DNA of 51,200 nucleotides from Deltaproteobacteria bacterium (GTDB lineage Bacteria; Desulfobacterota; Desulfuromonadia; Geobacterales; Pseudopelobacteraceae), in contig JAFLLC010000075.1 of the NCBI GenBank assembly GCA_019162745.1, forward strand, positions 1 to 51,200, given 5' to 3'. This document shows, piece by piece, positions 7,407-16,225 of the stretch. Below the pieces are notes generated by a model. That model was not told where the DNA came from, searched no databases, and saw nothing but the letters and a program-made list of their open reading frames with translations. Every line of letters starts with the position of its first letter. Within the stretch, counting starts at the first letter, position 1. Made by a program: the position numbers and the translations under genes.

Positions 7407-8189
7407 ATGGCAAAAAAAGAAAAATCTGAATATCTCATACAGGCAGTTTCCCATGCCCTCGACCTTTTGGAACAGTTTCATGGTGAGGTTGACGAATTGG
7501 GTGTCACTGAACTGAGCAAGCGCTTGAAGCTTCACAAGAACAATGTCTTCAGACTGCTTGCGACACTAGAATCCCGCAGCTACATCGAACAGAATAAAGT
7601 GACGGAAAATTACCGTCTCGGCCTTAAAACCCTTGAGCTTGGACAAACGTTCATCAAGCAGATGGGCTTGCTCAGGCAGTCAAAACCGGTACTTGAGACT
7701 TTGGTAGAGAGCTGTAACGAGACTACTTATGTCTCGATTTTAAAGGACTTCAACATAGTTTATCTTGATATCGTCGAAACCTCAATGACTGTCAGAGTCG
7801 TCCCTCGGGTAGGCTCAAGACTGCCGGCTTACTGCACTGCCGCCGGCAAGGTGCAGATTGCCTACATGAGTGATGAGGAACTTGAAACCTATCTCCCAAC
7901 AAAAGAATTGAAAGGTTTTACCCCCAATACCATTACCGATCGTGATGTCCTTAAAAAGCAGCTGAAACAGATTGCTGAGCAGGGGTACGCACTCGACGAC
8001 GAGGAACTGGACGTCGGTGTCAAATGCGTCAGCGCTCCGATCCGTGACTACACCCGCCGCATTATCGGCGCCGTCAGCATTTCAGGGCCGTCTATGCGCT
8101 TCTCTGCTGAACGCATCAATAACGAACTGGTGCCGCTTGTACTGAAAGCGGGGGAAGAGATTTCCGCCAAGCTCGGTTTTCAGAAATAA
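7407..8189 (+). CDS. IclR-family transcriptional regulator
   Basis: A 260-residue DNA-binding regulator. The N-terminal winged helix-turn-helix (about 9-75, with GVTELSKRLKLHKNNVFRLL) is followed by the IclR effector-binding domain (about 85-255). That domain contains LPAYCTAAGKVQIAY and the family pattern YALDDEELDVGVKCVSAPI. The N-terminus is short and lysine-rich. The ligand cannot be read from sequence. It is transcribed alone from an AT-rich divergent region shared with the usp operon and ends at a strong terminator. The target could be itself, the divergent operon or distant genes. Confidence 0.92.
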   Translation: MAKKEKSEYLIQAVSHALDLLEQFHGEVDELGVTELSKRLKLHKNNVFRLLATLESRSYIEQNKVTENYRLGLKTLELGQTFIKQMGLLRQSKPVLETLVESCNETTYVSILKDFNIVYLDIVETSMTVRVVPRVGSRLPAYCTAAGKVQIAYMSDEELETYLPTKELKGFTPNTITDRDVLKKQLKQIAEQGYALDDEELDVGVKCVSAPIRDYTRRIIGAVSISGPSMRFSAERINNELVPLVLKAGEEISAKLGFQK

Positions 8190-8213
8190 CCAGCTTCTGG
8201 CAGATACCTTCAG

Positions 8214-8240
8214 GGCGGCTTTCGAGCCGCCTTTTTTTTT
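8214..8240 (+). terminator. Intrinsic terminator after the IclR gene
   Basis: A 7-bp perfect GC stem (8214-8220 with 8225-8231) closed by a TTCG tetraloop and followed by nine T (8232-8240). Confidence 0.92.
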
Positions 8241-8302
8241 ACATCCTGAAGAATAACCACCATGATAGACACTGCGGCAACATTTCATTAAAGGACATCA
8301 CC

Positions 8303-8494
8303 ATGCTGATCTACAAGGTTGTTGAGATATGCACCGTTACCGAAGAGGAGATCGAAGAGGTCCTCAACAGCTGGACTTCCAAAGGGTGGCATTTTGATGG
8401 ACTTCAGTTCGCCATGCGCGAATCGAGCAGGCGTCCGGCCATGGCCTTTGCTCTTTTCAATCGGGAAACAACTTGCGGGGAGGAAAAACCATGA
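8303..8494 (+). CDS. Small DUF4177-like protein upstream of polA
   Basis: A 63-residue protein, MLIYKVVEICTVTEEEIEEV at the start. The pattern YKVVE..., a helix, then GWHFDGLQF and a final strand (AMAFALFNRE) resembles DUF4177 domains: small strand-helix-strand proteins of unknown function. AAAGGA precedes the ATG. Its TGA overlaps the polA start codon (ATGA at 8491-8494), so polA translation is probably coupled to it. Nothing shows a role in replication or repair beyond this link. Confidence 0.7.
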   Translation: MLIYKVVEICTVTEEEIEEVLNSWTSKGWHFDGLQFAMRESSRRPAMAFALFNRETTCGEEKP

Positions 8495-11277
8495 GCATCA
8501 AAGAGACCCTTTATCTGGTTGACGGTTCCTCTTATATCTACCGGGCCTACTACGCAATCCGGCACCTGTCGTCTCCCGGCGGCTTCCCCACCAACGCCAT
8601 CTATGGCTTCATCCAGATGCTGCTCAAGCTGCTTAAAGATTACAACCCACAGCATGTAGCTGTCGTTTTCGATGCCGGACGGACTACATTCCGCACCGAA
8701 ATGTATCCGGAGTACAAGGCCAACCGGGCAGCAATGCCGGATGACCTGCGCGTGCAAATGGAACCGATTCGTGAAGTTGTACGGGCATTCAACATCCCGA
8801 CGCTGGAGCTGCAGGGATATGAGGCAGATGATATTATCGGCGCTCTGGCCGGACGTTTTGCCGCTCAAGGAGGAAAAGTAGTGGTGGTTACTGGTGACAA
8901 GGACTTGATGCAGATCGTCACCGATCACGTCACCTTACTGGATACCATGAAGGGGAAAGAGTCCGGGGTTGCTGACGTGATAGAGCGTTTTGGCGTCGCC
9001 CCGGAGTTGGTTATCGACATCCTGGGACTGGCAGGAGATTCCTCGGACAATATCCCCGGTGTGCCTGGCATCGGTGAGAAAACCGCCGCAAAACTGATTC
9101 AGGAATTCGGTTCACTTGATACTCTGCTGGCGCGGGCCGACGAGGTTAAAGGAAAGGTTGGCGAAAAGCTGCGCGAGTTCCGCGATCAGGCGCTGCTCTC
9201 CCGTCGTCTGGCGACGATTGAGCTGAATGTCCCGCTGGAGGTTGATCTCGAATCGCTGACAGCACGCGAACCGGACCAGGAGGCTCTGAACTCCATCTTC
9301 AAAAAATTCGGTTTTACCACTCTGATCAAGGAACTGACCAGCAAGGCGACCCTCTCCGCAGAAAATTATCATACCGTTACAGATGAGGTAGAGCTTGAAG
9401 CTCTTATTACCGGACTGGAGCAGGCGGGTGAATTTGCCTTCGACCTTGAGACGACCAGTCTCGACCCGCGGCTGGCGGAAATTGTCGGGTTCTCGTTCTC
9501 CTTCCGGGACCATGAGGCCTATTACATTCCGGTGGGGCACCTGACCACGCAGCACCAATGCTCCATCACCCAGAAATCCGGGCAGACCGGCTTTGACTTC
9601 GCTCAGAAAGCACAGGCTTCACGAGATTGCGATACGGACGGGACAGATCAGGGTCTGAGACTAATCGATGGGCAACTCCCCAAGTCTGCAGTTTTTGATC
9701 GCCTCCGCCACCTGCTGGAGAGCCCTGCCCTGCGCAAGGTTGGCCAGAATATCAAATTCGACATGCAGGTGTTGGCCAATAACGGCATTTTCCTGGCCGG
9801 GATCTGGTTCGACACCATGCTCGCCTCCTATCTGCTCAATCCGTCACGGCATGGGCACGGCCTGGACGCTCTGGCCCAGGAGTATCTGAATCACCGCATG
9901 ATCAGTTACCAGGATGTGGCGGGAAGCGGCAAAGGACAAATAAACTTTGCCGAGGTGAATCTGGAGGCTGCGGCACGCTATGCCGCAGAAGATGCCGATG
10001 CCACCTGGCTGTTGCGCCAAAAGTTTGAGCCGCTGCTTGCGGCCGGGGGCGACGAAGTCCTGTTTCACTCGGTCGAGATGCCGCTGGTACCGATCCTGGC
10101 CGGAATGGAGAATCATGGCGTTCTTCTGGACTGCACACTTCTTGACACTCTTTCTGCCGACTTTGCCGGACGAATGGGGGCTCTGGAAGAGCAGATTTTC
10201 TCGCTGGCGGGAGAACAATTCAATCTCAACTCTCCCAAACAGCTGGGTGAGGTTCTCTTTGACCGGCTTGGCTTGAAGAGCGGTAAAAAGAACAAGGGCA
10301 AAACCGGCTGGTCAACCGATAACGAAGTGCTGACCGCCCTGGCTGAAGAGGAGGAGATTGTCCGTCTTATCCTTGACTACCGGAGTGTTGCCAAGCTCAA
10401 ATCCACCTACACCGATGCCCTGCCGCGACTTGTCAACCCCCGAACAGGACGGGTACATACCTCTTACAACCAGACCGTCACCAACACCGGCAGACTGTCA
10501 TCATCCGACCCGAACCTGCAGAACATCCCGATCCGCAGTGATGAGGGGCGCCGTATCCGCCACGCCTTCATCGCACCGCAGGGCCATGTCATCCTTTCCG
10601 CCGACTATTCCCAGATCGAACTGCGCGTGCTGGCACATCTCTCCGGTGACAAGGTCTTCTGCCACGCCTTTGCCAATGACGAAGACATCCACACCCGCAC
10701 TGCTGCCGAGGTCTTCGGCCTGTTCCCGGAGATGGTCACCCCCGAGATGCGCCGCCAGGCTAAAACCATCAACTTCGGTATCATCTATGGCCAGGGCGCC
10801 TTCTCTCTTGCAAAGCAACTCGGCATTCCGCGCAAAACTGCGGAAGATTTCATCAACACGTATAAAGAGCGCCACCATGGCGCCATCGAATTTTTAGACT
10901 CCTGCATCAGGGAAGCGGAAGAGCACGGCTGTGTACGAACAATCCTCGGCCGGCGGCTCCCGATTCCGGACATCAAGAGCAGCAACGGCAACGTGCTGGC
11001 TTTTGCCCGCCGTAACGCCATAAACTATCCGATCCAGGGTTCGGCTGCCGACATTATCAAATGCGCCATGATCCGGGTTGATTCGCGTATCCGCACGGAA
11101 CAGCTTCAAAGCCGCATGATTATGCAGGTGCACGACGAACTGGTTTTTGAGGTCCCGAAGGATGAATTGCTGAAGATGGAGCAGCTGGTGGAGGAGGAGA
11201 TGGGGCGCGCGGTAGAGACAGAGGTTCCGCTCAAAGTTGATATCAGCCACGGGGCCAACTGGAGCGAGGCGCACTGA
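8491..11277 (+). CDS. polA: DNA polymerase I with in-frame insertion in the proofreading domain
   Basis: A 928-residue three-domain enzyme for Okazaki-fragment processing and repair. The 5'-3' exonuclease (1 to about 300) starts with LYLVDGSSYIYRAYYA and has the helix-hairpin-helix GVPGIGEKTA. The 3'-5' exonuclease domain keeps its acidic residues (FDLETTSLDP, NIKFDMQVL, YAAEDADATW), so proofreading is probably active. The polymerase domain has motif A (ADYSQIELRVLAH), motif B (RRQAKTINFGIIYG) and motif C (QVHDELVFEVP). About 40 residues (about 354-393) between VGHLT and QLPKSAVFDRL do not fit the family. The start at 8491 has GGGGAGG upstream; six extra in-frame residues from 8473 are rejected. 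It is convergent with livF, with only five bases between. Confidence 0.96.
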   Translation: MSIKETLYLVDGSSYIYRAYYAIRHLSSPGGFPTNAIYGFIQMLLKLLKDYNPQHVAVVFDAGRTTFRTEMYPEYKANRAAMPDDLRVQMEPIREVVRAFNIPTLELQGYEADDIIGALAGRFAAQGGKVVVVTGDKDLMQIVTDHVTLLDTMKGKESGVADVIERFGVAPELVIDILGLAGDSSDNIPGVPGIGEKTAAKLIQEFGSLDTLLARADEVKGKVGEKLREFRDQALLSRRLATIELNVPLEVDLESLTAREPDQEALNSIFKKFGFTTLIKELTSKATLSAENYHTVTDEVELEALITGLEQAGEFAFDLETTSLDPRLAEIVGFSFSFRDHEAYYIPVGHLTTQHQCSITQKSGQTGFDFAQKAQASRDCDTDGTDQGLRLIDGQLPKSAVFDRLRHLLESPALRKVGQNIKFDMQVLANNGIFLAGIWFDTMLASYLLNPSRHGHGLDALAQEYLNHRMISYQDVAGSGKGQINFAEVNLEAAARYAAEDADATWLLRQKFEPLLAAGGDEVLFHSVEMPLVPILAGMENHGVLLDCTLLDTLSADFAGRMGALEEQIFSLAGEQFNLNSPKQLGEVLFDRLGLKSGKKNKGKTGWSTDNEVLTALAEEEEIVRLILDYRSVAKLKSTYTDALPRLVNPRTGRVHTSYNQTVTNTGRLSSSDPNLQNIPIRSDEGRRIRHAFIAPQGHVILSADYSQIELRVLAHLSGDKVFCHAFANDEDIHTRTAAEVFGLFPEMVTPEMRRQAKTINFGIIYGQGAFSLAKQLGIPRKTAEDFINTYKERHHGAIEFLDSCIREAEEHGCVRTILGRRLPIPDIKSSNGNVLAFARRNAINYPIQGSAADIIKCAMIRVDSRIRTEQLQSRMIMQVHDELVFEVPKDELLKMEQLVEEEMGRAVETEVPLKVDISHGANWSEAH

Positions 11278-11282
11278 CCAGA

Positions 11283-11993
11283 TCAGGCGCCTAAGTAGGC
11301 GTGCAGGACACGCTCGTCGGAAAGGAGCTCTTGGGATTGTCCGGAAAAGGTTATCTGCCCCGCTTCAAGAACATAGGTGCGGTTGGAGTTCTGCATGGCA
11401 AGCTTTGCATTCTGCTCGACGAGCAAAATGCTGACACCCTCCGCATTCAGGTTGCGAATGATGGAAAATATTTCCAGTATAATCAGCGGCGCCAGACCAA
11501 GGCTCGGTTCATCCAGCAGCAGCAGCCGGGGACGGCTCATCATGGCGCGGGCAATGGCCAGCATCTGCTGCTCCCCGCCGGAGAGTGTTCCGGCAAGCTG
11601 AGTTTTGCGCTCCTCAAGGCGGGGAAATAGTTTGTACATCCGGGATATATCGTCACGTATCGCCTGACGGTCATTACGAACATAAGCGCCGAGGAGCAGG
11701 TTGTCCTGAATTGACTGCCGTGCCAGCACCTGCCGTCCCTCCGGACTTTGGGCAATACCGAGGCGTACCACCGCATGAGACGGCCGATTGGTGATATCCA
11801 CGCCGTCAAAACGGATAGCCCCCTCACGTAGCTTTAAAAGACGCGACACGGCGCGCAGCGTGGTGGTTTTCCCGGCGCCGTTTGCACCGATAAGGGTCAC
11901 CACCTCGCCTTCATTCACTTCGAGTGACAGGTTGCGAACCGCTTGAATGGCACCGTAGTTGATGCTGAGGTTTTCCAGTTCCAGTAGTGCCAT
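11283..11993 (-). CDS. livF: Branched-chain amino acid ABC transporter ATP-binding protein LivF
   Basis: A 236-residue ABC ATPase on the cytoplasmic face of the importer. Walker A is GANGAGKTT, the ABC signature LSGGEQQ, Walker B LLLLDEP, and the following LLVEQNAKLA is characteristic of LivF rather than LivG. It is last in the livKHMGF order. The stop of livG and the start of livF share a base at 11993, so translation is probably coupled. It ends five bases from polA with no clear terminator. Confidence 0.93.
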   Translation of the reverse strand: MALLELENLSINYGAIQAVRNLSLEVNEGEVVTLIGANGAGKTTTLRAVSRLLKLREGAIRFDGVDITNRPSHAVVRLGIAQSPEGRQVLARQSIQDNLLLGAYVRNDRQAIRDDISRMYKLFPRLEERKTQLAGTLSGGEQQMLAIARAMMSRPRLLLLDEPSLGLAPLIILEIFSIIRNLNAEGVSILLVEQNAKLAMQNSNRTYVLEAGQITFSGQSQELLSDERVLHAYLGA

Positions 11994-12757
11994 TATTCAG
12001 CTCCCAAATAGGCTTCTATTACCGCCGGGTTCTTCTGCACCTCTGCCGGCGCCCCCATGGCAATCAGCTCACCAAAATTCAGCACCGCGATCCGGTCGCA
12101 GAGATTCATTACCAGCGGCACATGATGTTCAATCAGGAGCACGGTCAGATTGAACCGGTCCCTTACTTCGCGGATGAAATCGGTAAGGCTGTGTTTTTCC
12201 GCCGAGTTCATCCCGGCGGCCGGTTCATCAAGGAGCAGAACCTCTGGGTCAAGAGCCAGCGCCCGTCCTATCTCAAGACGCCGCTGTTCACCGTAGGAAA
12301 AATTGGCGGCAAGTTCCATCCCCCGCTCGGCAAGACCGACAAGCTTGAGAATCTCCCAGGCCTTCTCCTCCACCTGTTGCTCCTCATTCCGGCTGGCACG
12401 GGTGCAGAGCACGCTGCTCAGAAGCCCTGCACTGGTACGAATGTGCCGGGCGACCCTGATATTATCCAGGGCGGTCAACCCTTTGAAGAGGCGAATATTC
12501 TGAAAGGTGCGCCCGATCCCCTTTTCCGCAATCCGGAATGGGGGAAGACCGGTCAGTGTCTTGCCCCGAAAGCTGAGGGTCCCGCCACTTACCGGTGTAA
12601 GGCCGGTCATCAGGTTAAACAGGGTCGTTTTGCCGGCGCCGTTCGGTCCGATCAGGCCGAATATTTCCCCCTCTGCCACGTTGAATGAGACATTATGAAC
12701 CGCTTTGAGCCCGCCGAAATTACGGCAGAGCTGCCGGGCCTCAAGAATAATATTCAT
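11993..12757 (-). CDS. livG: Branched-chain amino acid ABC transporter ATP-binding protein LivG
   Basis: A 254-residue ABC ATPase, partner of LivF. Walker A is GPNGAGKTTLFN, the signature region FSYGEQRRLEIGRAL, Walker B VLLLDEPAAGMN, and the H-loop LLIEHHVPLVM. The pattern AAGMNSAE and the EHHV segment are typical of LivG. The GTPase-like start NIILEARQLCRNFGGLKAV is standard. Its ATG overlaps the end of livM by four bases (12754-12757), implying coupled synthesis. Confidence 0.93.
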   Translation of the reverse strand: MNIILEARQLCRNFGGLKAVHNVSFNVAEGEIFGLIGPNGAGKTTLFNLMTGLTPVSGGTLSFRGKTLTGLPPFRIAEKGIGRTFQNIRLFKGLTALDNIRVARHIRTSAGLLSSVLCTRASRNEEQQVEEKAWEILKLVGLAERGMELAANFSYGEQRRLEIGRALALDPEVLLLDEPAAGMNSAEKHSLTDFIREVRDRFNLTVLLIEHHVPLVMNLCDRIAVLNFGELIAMGAPAEVQKNPAVIEAYLGAE

Positions 12758-13665
12758 GCGCCACCTCCGCTCGGCCTTGAGCCGCGCCGGAAGACGAGCT
12801 TAAGTCGCCCCAGCGCTCCGGCAAGCCCCTGCGGCAGGTAGATACTGGCGAAGACAAGAACCAGCCCGTTGATAATCAAACGTGAATCCTTCAGTGGGCG
12901 GAGTACCTCCGGCAAGGCTGACAGCAGAGCGCCACCGAGTAACGGCCCCCAGATGGAGCGGCCGCCGCCGATCAGAACATACGCGAGATAGGCGATGGAA
13001 GCGTCGAAAGTCCCCTGCCTGGCATTCCATGTATTGAGGAACGGGGCGCTCATCGCTCCGACGATGCCGGCCAGCACCGCGCCGATCACAAAAGAGAGAA
13101 CCTTGTAGCGGGTAGTATTGATCCCCATGGCGTCAGCCGCCAGCTCATCCTCGCGAATAGCCTTAAAGGCCCGACCGACGCGTGACCGCTCCAGCCGATA
13201 GCTGAAATAGAGCATAACGGCAAGCAGCGGTCCAAAAATCCAGATGTAGGCCCAGCGGCTCTCAAAGAGCTGCGGGACACCAAAGATTCCTATCGCTCCG
13301 CCGGTAATGTCCAGATTGAGACAGGTTACGCGGACTATTTCCACAAAGGCGATGGTCGCCAGCGCCAGATAAATCCCCTTGAGCCGAAGCGCCGGAATGC
13401 CGACAATCACCGCAAGGAGCGCGCTCATCACGCCGGCAATCAGCCATTCCAGCGGAAAGACACCCCAACCCAGAGCATCGCGCCAGGGGGAAAAATATTC
13501 CACTGTGCCGATAATGGCGGCGACATACCCTCCCAGAGCATAAAACCCGGGGCTGGCAAGGCTCAACTGACCCGCCATCAGCGGGTAGTAAAGGCTCATG
13601 GCAAGGAGTGTCTGCTGAACCATGACAACAATCAGAAAACCGTTGTTTTGAAAAAATTCATCCAT
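12754..13665 (-). CDS. livM: Branched-chain amino acid ABC transporter permease LivM
   Basis: A 303-residue inner-membrane permease with eight or more hydrophobic segments. It shows the LivM hallmarks GQLSLASPGFYALGGY near the N-terminus and the cytoplasmic coupling loop around RVGRAFKAIREDELAADAMG (about 165-184) that contacts the ATPase. The length is usual or slightly short. It follows livH by six bases. It is expected to pair with LivH to form the translocation pore. Confidence 0.93.
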   Translation of the reverse strand: MDEFFQNNGFLIVVMVQQTLLAMSLYYPLMAGQLSLASPGFYALGGYVAAIIGTVEYFSPWRDALGWGVFPLEWLIAGVMSALLAVIVGIPALRLKGIYLALATIAFVEIVRVTCLNLDITGGAIGIFGVPQLFESRWAYIWIFGPLLAVMLYFSYRLERSRVGRAFKAIREDELAADAMGINTTRYKVLSFVIGAVLAGIVGAMSAPFLNTWNARQGTFDASIAYLAYVLIGGGRSIWGPLLGGALLSALPEVLRPLKDSRLIINGLVLVFASIYLPQGLAGALGRLKLVFRRGSRPSGGGA

Positions 13666-13671
13666 ATCTGT

Positions 13672-14622
13672 TTAAACCTTTTGAATCAGGGATCGACCGA
13701 GCAGCCCCTGCGGCCGCACCAGCAGGACAACGAAAAGAAAAGCAAAGGCCACCGCCTCCTTGTAGGCACTGTAATCTGGCGGGACAAAAGCCTCGGCCAG
13801 ACCGATAACCATCCCCCCCAGCACGGCGCCTGGGATACTTCCCAATCCACCCAGGACAATGACCGCAAGCCCCTTGAGCCCGTAAGAAACCCCGAAATAG
13901 GGGCCGGCGATACCAAAACTGGTCCCGACCAGAGTTCCCGCCAGTCCGCCGAGAAAGCCGGAGAGAAAGAAGGTAAAAAGAATAATCCGGTCCACGCTGA
14001 TCCCGAGCAGGCTGGCGGTTATCTGGTTTTCGGCAACAGCCTGCAGCGCCTTGCCGGCCTTTGTCCGGCTGATAATGTAGCCGAGGATCGCCAGAACAAC
14101 CATGCAGACGGCAAAGATGATCACCTGGACAGTCCGGATTACTATTATCTCTCCCGCCACCTCGAACATAATCGCCGGTTTGATGTCTCCGTATACTTCC
14201 TGCGGGAAGGTGTAGATCTCCGCACCAACCAGATACTGGATGACATTCACCAATACCAGCGCCACCCCAAGACTGCTTACCAGCGCCAGCAAAGAGTCGG
14301 CACCCCTTGTCCTGAGCGGCTTGAAGGCGAGCCGCTCCAGCAGAACCCCTACAAAACCCGCAAATATTGAGCCGACAATAATGGAAGCAGCGAATGGCAG
14401 CTGGGTATCAAGTGAAACTCCGGACAGAAGCCCGTTGATACCGAACTGCCCAACTGTCAGGGTATAGGTGAAATATGCCCCGAGGGTGAATACGGCCCCA
14501 TGGGCAAAATTGATGATCCCGAGGATGGAAAAGACCAGCGTGTAGCCAAGCGCAAATATTGCGTAGACGCTGCCGATGCTGATTCCGTTCAGGAGGTTCT
14601 GGATAATCTGAGCTGTGCCCAT
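13672..14622 (-). CDS. livH: Branched-chain amino acid ABC transporter permease LivH
   Basis: A 316-residue inner-membrane permease. The N-terminus, with QNLLNGISIGSVYAIFALGY and FSILGIINFAHG, is the LivH signature, and GLKGLAVIVLGGLGSIPGA marks the C-terminal half. The coupling loop includes SRTKAGKALQAVAEN. It is the first membrane gene after livK, separated by 69 bases that hold a hairpin (14641-14681) which probably sets the ratio of binding protein to permease. A GTCCTGGTGAG-side leader (reading plus) gives only a modest RBS. Confidence 0.93.
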   Translation of the reverse strand: MGTAQIIQNLLNGISIGSVYAIFALGYTLVFSILGIINFAHGAVFTLGAYFTYTLTVGQFGINGLLSGVSLDTQLPFAASIIVGSIFAGFVGVLLERLAFKPLRTRGADSLLALVSSLGVALVLVNVIQYLVGAEIYTFPQEVYGDIKPAIMFEVAGEIIVIRTVQVIIFAVCMVVLAILGYIISRTKAGKALQAVAENQITASLLGISVDRIILFTFFLSGFLGGLAGTLVGTSFGIAGPYFGVSYGLKGLAVIVLGGLGSIPGAVLGGMVIGLAEAFVPPDYSAYKEAVAFAFLFVVLLVRPQGLLGRSLIQKV

Positions 14623-14640
14623 TGACGTTGTCCTGGTGAG

Positions 14641-14681
14641 AAGAGGCAGAAGCAGGGAATTACATCCCCACTCTGCCTCTT
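14641..14681 (-). promoter_or_regulatory. Intercistronic hairpin between livK and livH
   Basis: A 10-bp perfect stem (14641-14650 with 14672-14681) with a 21-base loop, located just after the livK stop on the minus strand. No U tract follows it on that strand, so it is better read as an mRNA-stabilising or processing hairpin than a terminator. Such elements are known after genes for abundant binding proteins. Confidence 0.55.
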
Positions 14682-14691
14682 TTCAAGTTTT

Positions 14692-15870
14692 TTACTTAAC
14701 GTAGTCGTATCTGCCGGTTTTGTTGTCTGGATTCATCTTGATTTTGGCAACGTAAAAGTTTTCCTGGTGGATCTCTCCCTCTTTATCCAGGCTGATCTTC
14801 CCGATCGGTGTCAAGTATGTGCCGGTCCTTATCTGCTTGTTAAGATCCACGCGAACCTTGGCCAGATCCATCTGGGTGATTTTTTTCTTGTTGACACCCT
14901 CTACCTTTTTCAGTGCCTCAACAAAGACCTGCACAGCGGTGAATGTCTGTGCCATGAACTGTGGGGGGTCTTTCTTGTACTTGTCACGGTATTCCTTGAC
15001 CATGGCTTTGTTGATCGCATTTTTAGGGTCAGCGGAAGGGCTGTAGGCTTGGGCGATGATGATCCCTTCACAATACTGCCCGCAAACCGGGAAGATGTTG
15101 GCCGTGTTCAAACCGTTGCCGCCGATGATCGGCCCCTTATACCCCAGCTGCCGAAGCTGCTTCACCAGATTGCCGCCGTCTGCGGAAAGTCCCGAAACAA
15201 TCGCCAGGTCAACTTTTGCGCCCAGTACAGCGGTCACCTGAGTGGTGAAATCGGTGTCAGTTGTCTGGAACTTCTGAATAGTGGCTATCTGAAGCCCCAT
15301 TTTCTTGACGGTTTCCTGGAAGGTGCCCGATTCAGAGGTGTTGAATGCATCATTCTGGGCATAAAGAACCGCGACCTTCTTGATACCGGGATGCTCCTTG
15401 AGTACCTGCTTCAACGCATTCGGGGCAACAACGGCCACCGGCGCGGAGACACGCCCGACATATTCACCGATCTGGGGAATCCCTTTAGCGGTATTGGATG
15501 GGCCGATGACCGGCACCTTGGCCCGGTCGGCAATTGGATCAGCGCTGAAAGCCTGCTGTGAGAGAGTCGGACCGACAATTCCAACAACTTTATCCCGGTT
15601 GATCAGATTCTGGAAAGAGTTAATGGCGCCGGCCTCATCCCCGCCGGTATCCTGAAAGATCAGTTTGATTGGAGTGCCGTTGACGCCTCCATGGGCATTG
15701 AAATACTTCTCGGCAACTCTGGCACCAATCACCTCCTCTTCGCCCAGCAGTGCTACGTTGCTGGTCTGCGCCACCGCTATACCGATAGGGATCGGCTTGC
15801 CGACAAGATCTGCCTGTGCAACCGTTGCAAACATGACCACCGGTAGTGCTGCAAACAATACACGCTTCAT
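14692..15870 (-). CDS. livK: Branched-chain amino acid (or related) ABC transporter substrate-binding protein
   Basis: A 392-residue periplasmic binding protein (Peripla_BP_6 family). A signal peptide ends near VAQADL (about 1-21). The first lobe starts PIPIGIAVAQTSNVALLGEE and carries the common core IKLIFQDTGGDEAGAINSFQNLI and VVGIVGPTLSQQAFS. Ligands of this family include Leu/Ile/Val, amides and aromatic acids, and the sequence alone does not settle which. It has a strong RBS (GAGGAGG) and is first in the operon, followed by livHMGF, as expected for a protein needed in excess. Confidence 0.9.
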   Translation of the reverse strand: MKRVLFAALPVVMFATVAQADLVGKPIPIGIAVAQTSNVALLGEEEVIGARVAEKYFNAHGGVNGTPIKLIFQDTGGDEAGAINSFQNLINRDKVVGIVGPTLSQQAFSADPIADRAKVPVIGPSNTAKGIPQIGEYVGRVSAPVAVVAPNALKQVLKEHPGIKKVAVLYAQNDAFNTSESGTFQETVKKMGLQIATIQKFQTTDTDFTTQVTAVLGAKVDLAIVSGLSADGGNLVKQLRQLGYKGPIIGGNGLNTANIFPVCGQYCEGIIIAQAYSPSADPKNAINKAMVKEYRDKYKKDPPQFMAQTFTAVQVFVEALKKVEGVNKKKITQMDLAKVRVDLNKQIRTGTYLTPIGKISLDKEGEIHQENFYVAKIKMNPDNKTGRYDYVK

Positions 15871-16225
15871 TTTAACGCCTCCTCATTGTTAGATTGGGAC
15901 CATCTGGTGATGCCAGCCCTTTCTGCCTGCCATACCGCCCGATCCGATGTGACTGTATATACGTCTGATAAAATGCCATGCTAGCGAAAACATTATTATA
16001 GTATTAGTGCCATTATCCATACGCAGAACACGATTTACGTGCTAAAAATCAATTTTAACTTATAAATAAAGGAGTTATAAGAAGATTGATATTTATACTA
16101 CTGTTTTGTGGGGATAATAAATGAACGGGTAGAAAAATATAGCAAAAAAACGTGAGTGGATGTTTTTTCAATTCGAATGGTTTATTGCAACGGGGAATGG
16201 TCAGTTGAATGTACGTGAACTGCCG
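15871..16225. other. AT-rich gap: livK control region and inverted repeat
   Basis: No gene is supported here. On the minus strand there is a -10 like TATAAT (plus 15995-16000) without a good -35, about 125 bases before livK; an activator-dependent promoter is possible. Further left of that promoter's template, CTTATAA and TTATAAG arms flank nine bases (16059-16081), a perfect inverted repeat that could be an operator. I found no clear terminator for the LytTR gene ending at 16226. Confidence 0.45.

Noticed and set aside
14767..15561. A 264-codon plus-strand frame across livK
   Set aside because: livK on the minus strand is supported over its full length by family similarity; this frame has no RBS and no recognisable protein.
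15985..16020. TGGCAC on the minus strand upstream of livK as a sigma-54 promoter
   Set aside because: The -12 TTGC element is absent at the needed distance.
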